From assembly GCA_937925855.1 (NCBI GenBank), contig CALAMO010000028.1, positions 54,883-118,882 of the forward strand: a DNA stretch of 64,000 nucleotides. Reading direction: 5' to 3'. Under the pieces are notes generated by a model that saw nothing but the letters and a program-made list of their open reading frames with translations, searched no databases and was not told the origin of the DNA. Numbering within the stretch: position 1 is the first letter of the stretch; every line of letters starts with the position of its first letter. The stretch is from an uncultured Thiotrichaceae bacterium. GTDB taxonomy: Bacteria > Pseudomonadota > Gammaproteobacteria > Thiotrichales > Thiotrichaceae. Position numbers and translations under genes: made by a program. Positions 1-10,700 of this stretch are shown in pieces.

Positions 1-285
1 CTCAAGTTCCAGCGGCTCCATAGTCACGACCCATTGATAACCTGTGGCCTGCTCCTCACCGTTGATACTGCCCTTTTCTACCGCAATTGCAGTGCCCACC
101 GTTTGCAGCCGTGATTCAGCGACCTGCACGGCAAAACTATATTCTTCTGCCAAGGCTACATTATGGATAGCCGTGCCAAATAAACGCAGTAAACTCCCAA
201 CCACCATCGCCATCACCACAAAAGCGATTAAGATTTCTAATATGGAAAAGCCTTGTGCAGGCGCACGCCGCCTTTTTGCCCGCAT
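1..285 (-). CDS. gspI: Type II secretion system minor pseudopilin GspI (partial, C-terminus beyond left edge)
   Basis: Hand translation of the minus strand from ATG at 285: MRAKRRRAPAQGFSILEILIAFVVMAMVVGSLLRLFGTAIHNVALAEEYSFAVQVAESRL...; prepilin motif G^FSILE plus hydrophobic helix; next to gspH/G/F/E. Confidence 0.85.
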   Translation of the reverse strand, partial: MRAKRRRAPAQGFSILEILIAFVVMAMVVGSLLRLFGTAIHNVALAEEYSFAVQVAESRLQTVGTAIAVEKGSINGEEQATGYQWVVTMEPLELE

Positions 286-313
286 CTTTGAGCCATATTG
301 TCCGCTGCTAGCT

Positions 314-853
314 TTATAAGGTGCTGACACGGCCACTGATCCATTCCACGTTCACGGCGTAAGTCTGCTCCCGCATCTTTAGTTCAACAGAACCACCGGT
401 CGAGCTGCCGTCTGGGAAAAAGCGGATATTGCCCTGACTGGAGGACGCAACCTCTGAAGACGCCGTATTAACTTTCGCGCTAATGGCGCGATGCAAAACT
501 CGTTTCTCATGTCGCTGAGCGCCCTGCATCCAAAATGTCTTGGACTCAACGTCCATCGACCAGACCACGGGTTTTTGCTGCAAAATAGCGATACTACGCG
601 CGTGACGCAAACTCACCGCAACGTCTCGCGCTGACTTACGCAGCACCGGGCCATCGCTCAGCGAAGTCGCCACCACGCCCATTAAGATCCCAGCAAGCAC
701 TAGGACTAACAACACTTCCAGCAAGCTAAAGCCCCGCAGCGTTGATTTGGGCGCTGTGTTTAACTGTAGTTGGTTACCGGCTAAGCACCTGCATGAATGC
801 CTGGCTATTGCCAGGCATTCATGCGTTATCGCCGTCTTTTTCATGCGCTGCAT
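314..853 (-). CDS. gspH: Type II secretion system minor pseudopilin GspH
   Basis: Prepilin motif RGFSLLEVLLVLVLAGILMGVVA; synteny with gsp genes; N-terminal leader is unusually long, so the start is uncertain. Confidence 0.85.
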   Translation of the reverse strand: MQRMKKTAITHECLAIARHSCRCLAGNQLQLNTAPKSTLRGFSLLEVLLVLVLAGILMGVVATSLSDGPVLRKSARDVAVSLRHARSIAILQQKPVVWSMDVESKTFWMQGAQRHEKRVLHRAISAKVNTASSEVASSSQGNIRFFPDGSSTGGSVELKMREQTYAVNVEWISGRVSTL

Positions 854-869
854 AACATCGGCTTAACTT

Positions 870-1316
870 TTATTTTTTCCAAAGTGAAATATCAGCATCT
901 TCGCCTTCACCGCCTGCCGCTGCATCCGCGCCTAGCGAGACAAGGTCGTAAGGCTGGCCAGAGCCCCCTGGACGTTTATATTGATATTCATTATTCCACG
1001 GGTCGAGCGGCACCTCTCCCTTTTTGAGATACGGGCCATTCCAGCCACGCGCACCAGACGGTGAGGCAATCAGGGCCTTCAGCCCCTGTGATGAATTGGG
1101 GTAGCTCCCCACTTCTAACCGGTACATGTCCAGTGCCGCACTAATATTTTCAATCTGCACCTTGGCCGACTGGCTCTTACCTTTACCCAGGTATTTCATG
1201 GCCTGTGGGCCAACAATCCCAGCAATCAGACCCAGAATTACCAGCACAATCATAAGTTCGATCAAACTAAAGCCGGGGTGCTTTCGTTTCCGTGACCGTT
1301 TAAATTGCAACATCAT
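870..1316 (-). CDS. gspG: Type II secretion system major pseudopilin GspG
   Basis: GFSLIELMIVLVILGLIAGIVGPQAMKYLGKGKSQSAKVQIENISAALDMYRLEVGSYP... is classic GspG; start trimmed to MMLQFKRSRKRKHPG. Confidence 0.95.
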   Translation of the reverse strand: MMLQFKRSRKRKHPGFSLIELMIVLVILGLIAGIVGPQAMKYLGKGKSQSAKVQIENISAALDMYRLEVGSYPNSSQGLKALIASPSGARGWNGPYLKKGEVPLDPWNNEYQYKRPGGSGQPYDLVSLGADAAAGGEGEDADISLWKK

Positions 1317-1416
1317 AAGCTCCTTATTATTTTTAATTATTGTTAGCTCTTTTTTAGTTGTTGTTATTTTTATTGTATAGCGACCAATAGGTGTTGGTCT
1401 TTCATTATCATACCGC

Positions 1417-2652
1417 TTACTGCACCAGATCACCCATGCTCATCATCGGGATCAGAACAGCAAACAGAATGGCCAGAATCGCCACGGCCATCAAACAGAT
1501 TAACAGCGGCTCCATTAATGCCAGCATCTGGCGTACTGACGTTTTCACTTCGTCGTCATAGATGACCGCCACATCATGTAGCAGCTCTTCCATGCGACCG
1601 GTTTCCTCGCCCACCCGCAGCATATGCAACGCATAAGGAGGAAATACTTTTTTACCCAACAGGGTACGGGTCAGGCTTTCACCCTGCTTGAGGCTATCAG
1701 CGGCTTCCCCTACTGATTTCGCCATTATCCGGTTACTCATGGTATTTTTTACAATTTGCAGCGAACCAAGCAGCGGCACTCCGTTATTTAACAGCGTACC
1801 AAGACTGCGGGAAAAACGCGCCATTTCCACTTTAGCAATCAGGTCACCCACCACTGGCCAGCGAAGCATAGAACGATCTAACCACATACGCGCTGTCTCA
1901 TTAGTGAATACATATTGGATCAGCACTAGCACCGTTAGAAAACCAAGCAGCACGGCCCACCAATACTGCTCCAAAAAAGCACCCGCTGCGATCACCACTC
2001 TGGTAAGCGTTGGCAGCTCTGCCCCCATGTCGGCGAACATTTGTGCGAACTGCGGCACCACAAACAGCAGGAGCGCAATAATCGAAAGCACTGCAACCAC
2101 AAATAGAATCGCGGGGTAGATGAGAGCGGACACCACAGTGCTACGCAGCTCTTTGGCGCGTAGCATATATTCCACCAAGCGCCCCAGCGCATCATCAATG
2201 GAACCACTGGCTTCACCAGCACGCACCATATTGATATAGAAGCGCGAAAATTGACCGCTTTCTTCTAGCGAATCTGCAAAATGTAGCCCCCCCCGCACTT
2301 TTTCCTGCACGCCCTTAATCATATCGGCCAGTGCCGGACTTTCTATAATTTCCAGCTGAATGCCCAGCGCTTTATCCAGCGGCAAGCCCGCTCTGAGCAT
2401 GGAAGACAACTGCTGCGTAAACGCCATAATATCGGGCTGGCTTACCTGCCTGCTGCCAAACAAACCAGGGCGGCGCATCTTTTTACCCGCACCCGTATCT
2501 GCGCCGCCTTTACCGGCACGGTTAGACACCTGTAGTGGGATTAAGCCCTGCGCATTCAGGCGCTCGATCACCTGTGCCTCACTGCCTGCATCTATGACAC
2601 CATCCTGCGCAATGCCCTCCGCATTAACCGCCTTGTAGCTATACAGCGTCAT
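1417..2652 (-). CDS. gspF: Type II secretion system inner membrane platform protein GspF
   Basis: T2SSF domains (GLPLDKALG, RAGEASGSIDDALGRL, RVGEETGRMEELL); start trimmed to MTLYSYKAVNAEG. Confidence 0.95.
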   Translation of the reverse strand: MTLYSYKAVNAEGIAQDGVIDAGSEAQVIERLNAQGLIPLQVSNRAGKGGADTGAGKKMRRPGLFGSRQVSQPDIMAFTQQLSSMLRAGLPLDKALGIQLEIIESPALADMIKGVQEKVRGGLHFADSLEESGQFSRFYINMVRAGEASGSIDDALGRLVEYMLRAKELRSTVVSALIYPAILFVVAVLSIIALLLFVVPQFAQMFADMGAELPTLTRVVIAAGAFLEQYWWAVLLGFLTVLVLIQYVFTNETARMWLDRSMLRWPVVGDLIAKVEMARFSRSLGTLLNNGVPLLGSLQIVKNTMSNRIMAKSVGEAADSLKQGESLTRTLLGKKVFPPYALHMLRVGEETGRMEELLHDVAVIYDDEVKTSVRQMLALMEPLLICLMAVAILAILFAVLIPMMSMGDLVQ

Positions 2653-4357
2653 TCGGTGTTTCCTCAGCAACGCGCAACACTTCTTCTAACGTAGTTACGC
2701 CCTGTAAAGCTTTTAGTAAACCATCCTCATACATCGTGCGCATACCATTGCGCCGCGCCTCATGCTGAATCACACCGGCATCTGCATGCTGGAGCACCCG
2801 CTTGCGAATCTCATCATTCATCACTAACATTTCGTGAATCGCACTTCGGCCTTTATAACCGGTCTGACCGCAGGCTTTACAGCCCCGCGCGTGCCACAAG
2901 CGCAGCTGGCCTTCCGGCTGGTATTGCCGTAACCCAATTTCCTTATCCATCTCCTCCAGCACGGGCTTAGGCTCACGGCACTGCGGACATAAGCGCCGCA
3001 CGAGGCGCTGTGCCAGCACACCATTAACGGTTGAGGTAATCAGATAATCCTCAATTCCCATATCCATGAGGCGCGTCACCGCACTGGCGGCGTCATTGGT
3101 ATGCAAAGTAGAAAGTACGAGGTGGCCGGTCAGTGCGGACTGTACCGCAATCCGTGCGGTTTCTACGTCACGCATCTCACCAATCATAATAATATCGGGA
3201 TCCTGGCGGACGATAGAACGCAACGCATCTGAAAACGTCAACCCAATTTTAGGATTAGCCTGAATCTGATTAATACCCTCCAACTCATATTCCACCGGAT
3301 CTTCCACCGTCAGCACCTTACACTCCGGGGTATTCATCTGGGTCAGCGCCGAGTAAAGCGTCGTCGTTTTACCAGAGCCAGTCGGCCCAGTCACCAGCAC
3401 CACGCCGTGCGGGGCTTTCAACTCATTCTGCAAACGCTCAAAATTTTCTGGCGAAAAGCCGAGTGCGGCTAAATCAAGATTCACACTATTCTTATCCAAC
3501 AGACGCATCACCACGCTTTCGCCGTGCATCGTCGGCACCGTGGAGACCCGCATGTCGATTTCCTTGCCCTGCGCTTTAAGCTGAATACGCCCATCCTGCG
3601 GCAGGCGTCGCTCAGCAATATTCAACCGCGCCATCAATTTAATACGCGATAGTACTGCGGCTGTCATATTGGCAGGCGGTGAATCCACTTCATGAATCAC
3701 ACCGTCAATCCGATACCGCACTTTAAGCAGATTCTCAAACGGCTCGACATGAATATCTGATGCCCGCATGCTCATCGCCTGGGTCATAATTTGGTTAACA
3801 ATTTTTATAACAGGTGCTTCACTCGCCATATCTTTGAGGTGTTCGATATCATCAGCATCATCATTATGACTGGTAATTTCAAACTCATCGCTACTGCCGC
3901 CGGCCTCAACAGCGCTGTACAAGCGCTCAATATTAGCCCGTATTTCTGACGGCATCCCCAGATAGGGTTTTATGCTGCGACTGGTCGCCATTTGTAGCGC
4001 ACTAATTGCAAATTCGTTGGTGGGATCCGACATGGCGACATGCAACTCACCGTCTTGCTCATACAGGGGGAGCATCTCCGACGAGCGCATGTAGTTGATT
4101 GAAATATCTAAGTCATCAACCGCTGTTTCGGGGTAGTCTCCGCTCAGTGCTAATGGCTTATTGATATGGCGGGACAGGACAACCACCACTTCCTGTTCGG
4201 TCAGCATACCCAAACGTACCAATACATTGCCCAGCGGCTGATTAATTTCAGCTTGTGCTCTCAAGGCACGCTCTAAGTCAGATGCTTTAATCTTGCCTAA
4301 TTGGATAAGGCGCTCACCAAAACGGATGACCGGAGGTTCGGGGGTTACAACCATCAT
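2639..4357 (-). CDS. gspE: Type II secretion system ATPase GspE
   Basis: Walker A GPTGSGKTTTLYSAL, GEMRDVETA, STLHTNDA; zinc-binding CPQC...CKAC. Confidence 0.95.
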   Translation of the reverse strand: MMVVTPEPPVIRFGERLIQLGKIKASDLERALRAQAEINQPLGNVLVRLGMLTEQEVVVVLSRHINKPLALSGDYPETAVDDLDISINYMRSSEMLPLYEQDGELHVAMSDPTNEFAISALQMATSRSIKPYLGMPSEIRANIERLYSAVEAGGSSDEFEITSHNDDADDIEHLKDMASEAPVIKIVNQIMTQAMSMRASDIHVEPFENLLKVRYRIDGVIHEVDSPPANMTAAVLSRIKLMARLNIAERRLPQDGRIQLKAQGKEIDMRVSTVPTMHGESVVMRLLDKNSVNLDLAALGFSPENFERLQNELKAPHGVVLVTGPTGSGKTTTLYSALTQMNTPECKVLTVEDPVEYELEGINQIQANPKIGLTFSDALRSIVRQDPDIIMIGEMRDVETARIAVQSALTGHLVLSTLHTNDAASAVTRLMDMGIEDYLITSTVNGVLAQRLVRRLCPQCREPKPVLEEMDKEIGLRQYQPEGQLRLWHARGCKACGQTGYKGRSAIHEMLVMNDEIRKRVLQHADAGVIQHEARRNGMRTMYEDGLLKALQGVTTLEEVLRVAEETPNDAV

Positions 4358-4652
4358 AATAATGTCTTAGTTATTTTTAGTATTGTTCTGAGACTTAAAG
4401 CCACATAATGCGGCCAAAACCGATAGTTGAATCTGTTTCAAGCCCACAGGTTCAGCCTATAATTCTTATTTATAAGCAGTAAACTTGCAAGAGATTTTTC
4501 TCCAGTGGTCAAAGAATCTTCGCCAACAGTCACTTTCAACCCATCATAAGGCGAAAAAGCAAAATACTACACGCCTTGTCTATACCCAATCATGCACGCT
4601 GCCACCTGGCTTATAGACTTACCGGCAAAAGCCGCACGCATCAGGCTCAGCC

Positions 4653-5420
4653 TCAATCATATCGACCCGTCTGCTGCAACCAGTCGAGATACTGCTGAGC
4701 ATAGCGCTTACCCATTTCCACCATACCGTCAGCGTTAAAATGGATGTTGTCATAGATTTTTTTGATGCCGCGTTCTGGGATTAAGTAGGTGTTAGGCACG
4801 GTATTATTGACCAGCCGCTGCTGCTGTTGGACTAGCGGCACCTCAGGAAAATCGCGCCCCACCGGGTTAATCTCACCCATGATAAACGGCGCATCTGGCA
4901 CATTAAGCTCAGTTCTCAGGCTTGCAATGAAACGTGTCAGGTTCTCGGCATAGCTCGACGCCCGCTCACGATTAAACGCATCACCCTCACCTTGCATCCA
5001 GAAAATAGCGGCTACAGTGCGCTTTTCTGGCGGCACAAACAGTCTGAATTGGCGCAGCATGCCCTCATAAAACGGCTCGCCCGGAAACCACTGGCGGATG
5101 TGGCTGCCGGTGGCCGCAAACTTTATAATCGTATGCTGATCATTCGGAAATTCGCGCGCAATCCGGTGGGCAAAACTCACCTCTGGGCCAAAATGCACGT
5201 CTTGCCCAAGCGAACGGCGGCTACCTTTGTAGAAGAACTTAAGGTTCGGCGGCGTGGTTTTATAAGCGGCGGATAGATGCTGAGTGCTGGCTAGGCCCAT
5301 CATATTAGACTGGCCTGCCATGAGGTAAATGTACTCTGCTGCCATCGCGGCTGGCCTACTGCAAACCACCAGCAAGCCCACGATTAGGGCCGGTATAATT
5401 TTCATACTGCTGTGTGTCAC
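4653..5420 (-). CDS. Secreted SGNH / sialate O-acetylesterase-like esterase
   Basis: Signal peptide, AGQSNMMG motif, FWMQGEGDA, HFNADGMVEMGKRYA. Confidence 0.75.
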   Translation of the reverse strand: MTHSSMKIIPALIVGLLVVCSRPAAMAAEYIYLMAGQSNMMGLASTQHLSAAYKTTPPNLKFFYKGSRRSLGQDVHFGPEVSFAHRIAREFPNDQHTIIKFAATGSHIRQWFPGEPFYEGMLRQFRLFVPPEKRTVAAIFWMQGEGDAFNRERASSYAENLTRFIASLRTELNVPDAPFIMGEINPVGRDFPEVPLVQQQQRLVNNTVPNTYLIPERGIKKIYDNIHFNADGMVEMGKRYAQQYLDWLQQTGRYD

Positions 5421-6601
5421 ATACGACCCAATAGGTTCATATCAGGATAGCCATCTGCTGGCAAGCGCAGCTGCTCCTGTATTGCGCGTACAGCGGCGCG
5501 CGTTTCCGGCCCAATGATGCCATCTATTTTAGTGATGCGCAGACCGCGCCGCTGTAACTTGCTCTGGAGCTGCTTTACTTGAGCAATTGACAGTTTCTGC
5601 ACCGGAGCGTTACCTGAGCGCACAGGCCCCGCCCCGGCAAAGCGAGTAGCCAGATAAGCGGCAGTCGTTGAGTAAACCGTAGACTCATTCCACTTCAGCA
5701 TCACCTCAAAGTTTGGAAACGCCAAAAAAGCCGGGCCGTTGCGCCCCATCGGCAAAATCAGTGCGGCTACCCCTCCCGGCTTAAGCGGGCGTCCATTGAT
5801 TTCAGTCACACCCTCTTGAGACCAGCGCGTCAGCGGCAGCCGATTCCCCATCCGAGCAAGTCCCCAGTTCATTTGCTTCGGCACACGGACTTCCAACAAC
5901 CAAGGCTGCCCGGCCTGCCAGCCATAGTGACGCAGCAAATTAGCCGCCGAAGCCAGCGCATCGGCTTTGGAACGAATCAAATCACGGCGCCCATCACCGT
6001 CATAATCCACCGCATGCAGATCATAACCCATCGGCAAAAATTGCAGCTGGCCTAGTTCACCGGCCCAGGCACCCTGCATTTCAGCGGCTTGCATATCGCC
6101 CCGCTGAATAATGCGCAGTGCATGCAACAGTTCCCTGCTAAACAGGGCCGGACGGCGACAGTCATAAGCCAGCGTGGCGAGGGCGCGCAAGGTCGGATAA
6201 CTACCAGTAACCGCTCCAAAATCGGTCTCCAGCGCCCAATAGGCCGCTAGTACCGGCGGTGCAACACCAAACTGCTGTTCAATCCGCTGAAATAAATCAG
6301 CATGGCGACGTAGCCGTTTCTTACCATTACTGAGGCGATAATTATTAACTTTCTTGCCTGCAAATTCGAGAAAGGTTTGGGCGAAGACCTGTTGTGAGCG
6401 GTCGCGCTTAATCACGCTGGGGTCAAAGCTAACAGTGCCTAATGCATCATTAACCAATGCAGACGGTATGCCAGATGCAATAGCCTGCTGCTTAAAACCC
6501 TTCAGCCATTGCTGAAAGTTACCCGTATTCCTGCACTCTGCCAGTGCGGAGCCGCTGGCAAACAAACCTGCCAGCAAAAAAAGTAAAATGAAGCGTCTCA
6601 T
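5417..6601 (-). CDS. Lytic murein transglycosylase (MltB/SLT_2-like) with C-terminal peptidoglycan-binding domain
   Basis: YWALETDFGAVTGSYPTLRALATLAYDCRR, GELGQLQFLPMGYDLHAVDYDGDGRRDL; C-terminal PG_binding_1 (LQRRGLRITKIDGIIGPETRAAVRAIQ). Confidence 0.9.
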   Translation of the reverse strand: MRRFILLFLLAGLFASGSALAECRNTGNFQQWLKGFKQQAIASGIPSALVNDALGTVSFDPSVIKRDRSQQVFAQTFLEFAGKKVNNYRLSNGKKRLRRHADLFQRIEQQFGVAPPVLAAYWALETDFGAVTGSYPTLRALATLAYDCRRPALFSRELLHALRIIQRGDMQAAEMQGAWAGELGQLQFLPMGYDLHAVDYDGDGRRDLIRSKADALASAANLLRHYGWQAGQPWLLEVRVPKQMNWGLARMGNRLPLTRWSQEGVTEINGRPLKPGGVAALILPMGRNGPAFLAFPNFEVMLKWNESTVYSTTAAYLATRFAGAGPVRSGNAPVQKLSIAQVKQLQSKLQRRGLRITKIDGIIGPETRAAVRAIQEQLRLPADGYPDMNLLGRM

Positions 6602-6753
6602 GATGAACCTTATGATTAGTGATTGGACGGACGAATTTAAACAGCGTATAGATTAATCTATAGACCAGCTCCGGGCACAAAGTTCGTGATTGTTTGGAGC
6701 CATGCGCTTATCGGAATGCGCAATCATATTATCAATATGTATGAGGATTGGGT

Positions 6754-7641
6754 ATGAAAGACTACATGATGGGCAGGTTCAGCATTATTGGCGCTGGTAA
6801 GCTGGGTAAGACACTGGGCAAGCTTCTCGCCGCAGCAGGACTGCAGATAGGCGATATCCTGAACCAAAGCCAGAACAGCACCCAGGCCGCAGTCACATTC
6901 ATCGGCAGTGGCCGTGCCTGCACCACCATGAGCGAGCTCAAAGCGGCAGACTATTACCTACTCGCCTGCCCGGATCATCAAATTCAGGCGTGCTGCCAAC
7001 AGCTGGCTGCCAGCGGCGTGTTGCAGGCCGGGATGACGGTGTTTCACTGTAGCGGCGCTCTGAATACAACGGTACTCCATAGCGCAACAGCGCAGGGAGC
7101 GCACACCGCTAGCATCCATCCCGTGCGCAGTTTTGCGCAACCGCCGTTAGCCGCAGCGGAATTTCCAGGCACCTACTGTGCACTGGAAGGCGATGCCGCT
7201 GCTTTAGCTCAGCTGGAACCGCTGTTTGTTAGCTTGGGCGCAATCCCATTTCACATCGACCCAGCCCAGAAAACGCTGTATCACGCAGCCAGTGTCATGG
7301 CCTGCAATTATCTGGTCACACTGCAAGACCTGAGCCTACAGGCTCTCGAACAAGCGGGAGTGGAACGCGACCTGGGAATGAATATCCTACACCCTCTGGT
7401 CAAGGGTACAATCAACAATCTATTCACCTCCGGCACGGCAGCAGCGCTAACCGGGCCCATTGCCCGTGGTGAACATAGCGTCGTGGCTGCACAGTTAGAG
7501 GCACTACAGGCCTGGTCACCTGATATAGCCAAGGTATATCGCGCCCTAGGCCAGCAGTCGCTAAAGCTAGCCGCACAGCAGCCACAACAGAAAGCGGCTA
7601 ACTTGGCACGGGTCGCACGCGCACTTGCAGCAGCATCCTGA
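6754..7641 (+). CDS. Rossmann-like / DUF2520 domain protein
   Basis: N-terminal GAGKLGKTLGKLLAAAG; FHCSGALNT...ASIHPVRSF and helical C-terminal domain with ALTGPIARGE typical of the DUF2520 family. Confidence 0.8.
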   Translation: MKDYMMGRFSIIGAGKLGKTLGKLLAAAGLQIGDILNQSQNSTQAAVTFIGSGRACTTMSELKAADYYLLACPDHQIQACCQQLAASGVLQAGMTVFHCSGALNTTVLHSATAQGAHTASIHPVRSFAQPPLAAAEFPGTYCALEGDAAALAQLEPLFVSLGAIPFHIDPAQKTLYHAASVMACNYLVTLQDLSLQALEQAGVERDLGMNILHPLVKGTINNLFTSGTAAALTGPIARGEHSVVAAQLEALQAWSPDIAKVYRALGQQSLKLAAQQPQQKAANLARVARALAAAS

Positions 7642-7783
7642 TAAAAAAGCACGCCCAAAGGGTTTATTTATTAAGCAAAACTAAGCTATGATCCACGGTG
7701 CGGGTAAACAATAAGCAAATAAAAATTGCAAATAAACGTTTGCAGATAAAAATCATGCGGTGATGTAGTAGGGAGAGTTTCCA

Positions 7784-10700
7784 ATGTTGATATCCATTCT
7801 TAAGCGGGCCGTCTGGCCCACGGTGTTGTTGTGCCTGACGTTTTTAGGTGGCTGTATTACGCCCGACAACGCCGTGTTGGAAGGCTTGGGCACACCCGAC
7901 ATTACCGGCTGTAGTTCTATTCCTGGTGTTGAAAACGGTGCGGATTACCGACCGCGCACTGCGATTAAGCTAGGCACGGATAATCGCACGCACCCCGACG
8001 TGTTTTACATGGGCTGGGCCCAGCTGGATGAACGCTCGGATCTGCGCTTTCCACAAAAGGGCTACGACGGTAACGGCTTTGAAGATAAACTGCTAGTCAC
8101 CCGCAAAACCGCCAGCCCCGCCAATGAAGACGATCCAACGGCGGGCAACGTGGTACGCACTTGGCAGCTGTTACCGCAGGTCGACAATAATTGTAATGAC
8201 GTAGAAAAAATCCGCATTCACAGCTTTGACGTTGCACCCAATGGCCGCAGTCTGTATGTGTCGATGGCGCGCACTGGAGCGGGCGATACGCATCTGGGCG
8301 TTTATCGCTTAGACCTCGAAACTGGAGATTTGGCTAAGATTAGCCAGGAAGACGATATACACTTCATGTATCCCACCTATGTGGGCAACGATCCCGACAC
8401 GAAACATGAAATGCTAGTGGTCGCCAAAACGGTTACCGCCGCCGATATTCCACACAACTATGCACAACGGATACAACTGGTGGATGAGTACGATCGCGCA
8501 CCTACACCGCTGATCCACACCATGGACTCCCAAACCGGCGAGACCGTACGCATCGGCCTCAACAACTCGCACCAAACCGAACCCTTTGTGATGGTCGGCC
8601 CAGACGGCAATCGCATTGTCATCTTCACCCAGTGGGAGCACCAGGACAGCGTTAACCGGTTTGCACTGTGGAAAACCCAGATTGACGGCAGCGATAACTT
8701 TACGTTTTTTGGTCAAGAAAGCTCAGAGGATAAAAGCGGCGCTCACCTATTCCAGGCCAGACCGATTAAATCCGGGCCGTATCAAGGCTATGTGATTATG
8801 ACGGAGAGCCATAATAAATTTGACGCTGAGGGCCATATTGCGTTCACCTTCCGCCACCATCAAGAATTACGCAGCGCCAAACATTATCTGCAAAGAGTTG
8901 AACAAGCCGGTTCGACCAACACTCAGATTAGTCGCAACCCAGAACACTATAATGATGAAAGTTTCGTCTACTCCAGCCGCGCAGATAGCAACTACACCTA
9001 TCAACTTTACATCAAGGATTTTCCAGCAGTCCCCAGCGCGACACCGACTGCAGGCGTCGGCGAGCAATTAACGCCCGATACGGATAACTACCACTTCGTG
9101 CAGGCGCGCAGCTACTATCCGCCGGAGCGTGAACTCATTGCACCCACAAATGCGGCTGACCTCGGCGAAAACCGTGTTTCCTTTACCAATGAAAACCTCA
9201 ATGGCCGCGCCGGTTTCTTGGTACAGAATTTGGCGCAGTCTGATAACGGCGTGCAACATCAGTTAGATGGTTTAGCCCCTGAAGACATCAGCATGCAGTT
9301 TTTCCTGCCGTCCCATCACTTCAGCAATTCAAAAACCATTGGTGTTAAAAGCAGCCCAGAAATGAGCATTCCGGCCAGCGGCTTTATCTCACCGGAGTCT
9401 GATGGCTCGATGGGTGTCGTGATGAAAGAGGGTCTGTATGTCTGGAAGGTGAATAAGCGCTTCAAACATGCGGAGCAGGATATTTGGCTGCCGGTGCGTT
9501 CAGAACGCCAGGAAGTAACTTTTGTTCCTAACCGGGTCAATGCCTGTAACCAATGCCATCAGGAACGTGACCAAACCAATCTTGACCTCTATGCGAATTA
9601 TGATTCAATTGCAGCGCGCAAGATGCACGGTGACTTGAGTGATGTTGTGGATATTAGCCATTACAGTGCCTACAACGCCGTGCCTGATTTCCACCAAGAC
9701 ATTATGCCGCTGCTGACCAAGCCGGCATTGGGTGGCGGCCAGTCCTGCGCGCAGTGCCACACGGCGGGAACGAAGCTTGACCTGTCTAATACCACCGGCA
9801 CGGAAGCGATGAACTCGACCTACCGCACCCTGATACGCGGTGCAAAATTATTAGACAGCGGCAATTTATTGCCGTATTCCAATGATTCTATTAACCCACT
9901 GGGCATGGACGATAACTATCATCCCGCACCCCTACTATGGAGTTTACTGCTGGGCGACGACTTATCAGTGCCGCCTGATGCAGACTATGCCAACGACAGT
10001 AACCGTAATTTGGATCGTCCCGGAGATTACGGTGCGACTTACGATGCCGAGGTCGAAACAACCATTAACACGATTAATGCACAGTACGACCATAGCAAGC
10101 ACCTGTCGGCTGCCGATATACAGAAATTCATCACTTACTCCTCTACCCAGATGCCCGCTGGCTTATCTGACCGCATGACCTTTGTCCCACAAAGCGGCAA
10201 CTACCGCTCGGGTAATGCCGGACAAAAAGCTTATCAGGCCATGGTGCGCAACTGTTTCAGCTGTCACAACAGCTTCACCACCGCGACCGGCGGCGGCATT
10301 GAAGACCCGCTGTATGGCCTGCCGCTAGAAAAACGCTTCAGCAGCAGCACGGGGATGCGTGACAAGCGTATGCGCTTTATGGTGCGCAACCATATTGCCA
10401 ATAAACATGATACGAAGTACTCAAAATATAACTGGCAAAGCAATATTAATACGGCCCGCGATCAAACCCTGCTTTCAGCCAGCTACCGCATTAATTTTGC
10501 TGACATCGATAACTCAGAAATCCTGCGCTATGCTCTGGGCACGGATGCTAATGGCACACCGTTGAATCAGGCACAGCATGGCGTTCAGCACCCCCAGGTA
10601 TTAAACGAACAGCATGCTGACTATCTGGCTATTAAACATTGGGCCAGTGCCCAGAGCGATACGCCGAATCAGGCACCTACTCTAGATGCCTCGATCCCAG

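Noticed and set aside
797-1027. Plus-strand ORF (76 aa) overlapping gspH/gspG
   Set aside because: Antisense to well-supported pseudopilin genes; its start lies in the perfect inverted repeat; no recognisable motif
8414-9540. Several minus-strand ORFs inside the tri-haem gene
   Set aside because: Antisense shadows of a long, clearly coding ORF; no domains or plausible starts
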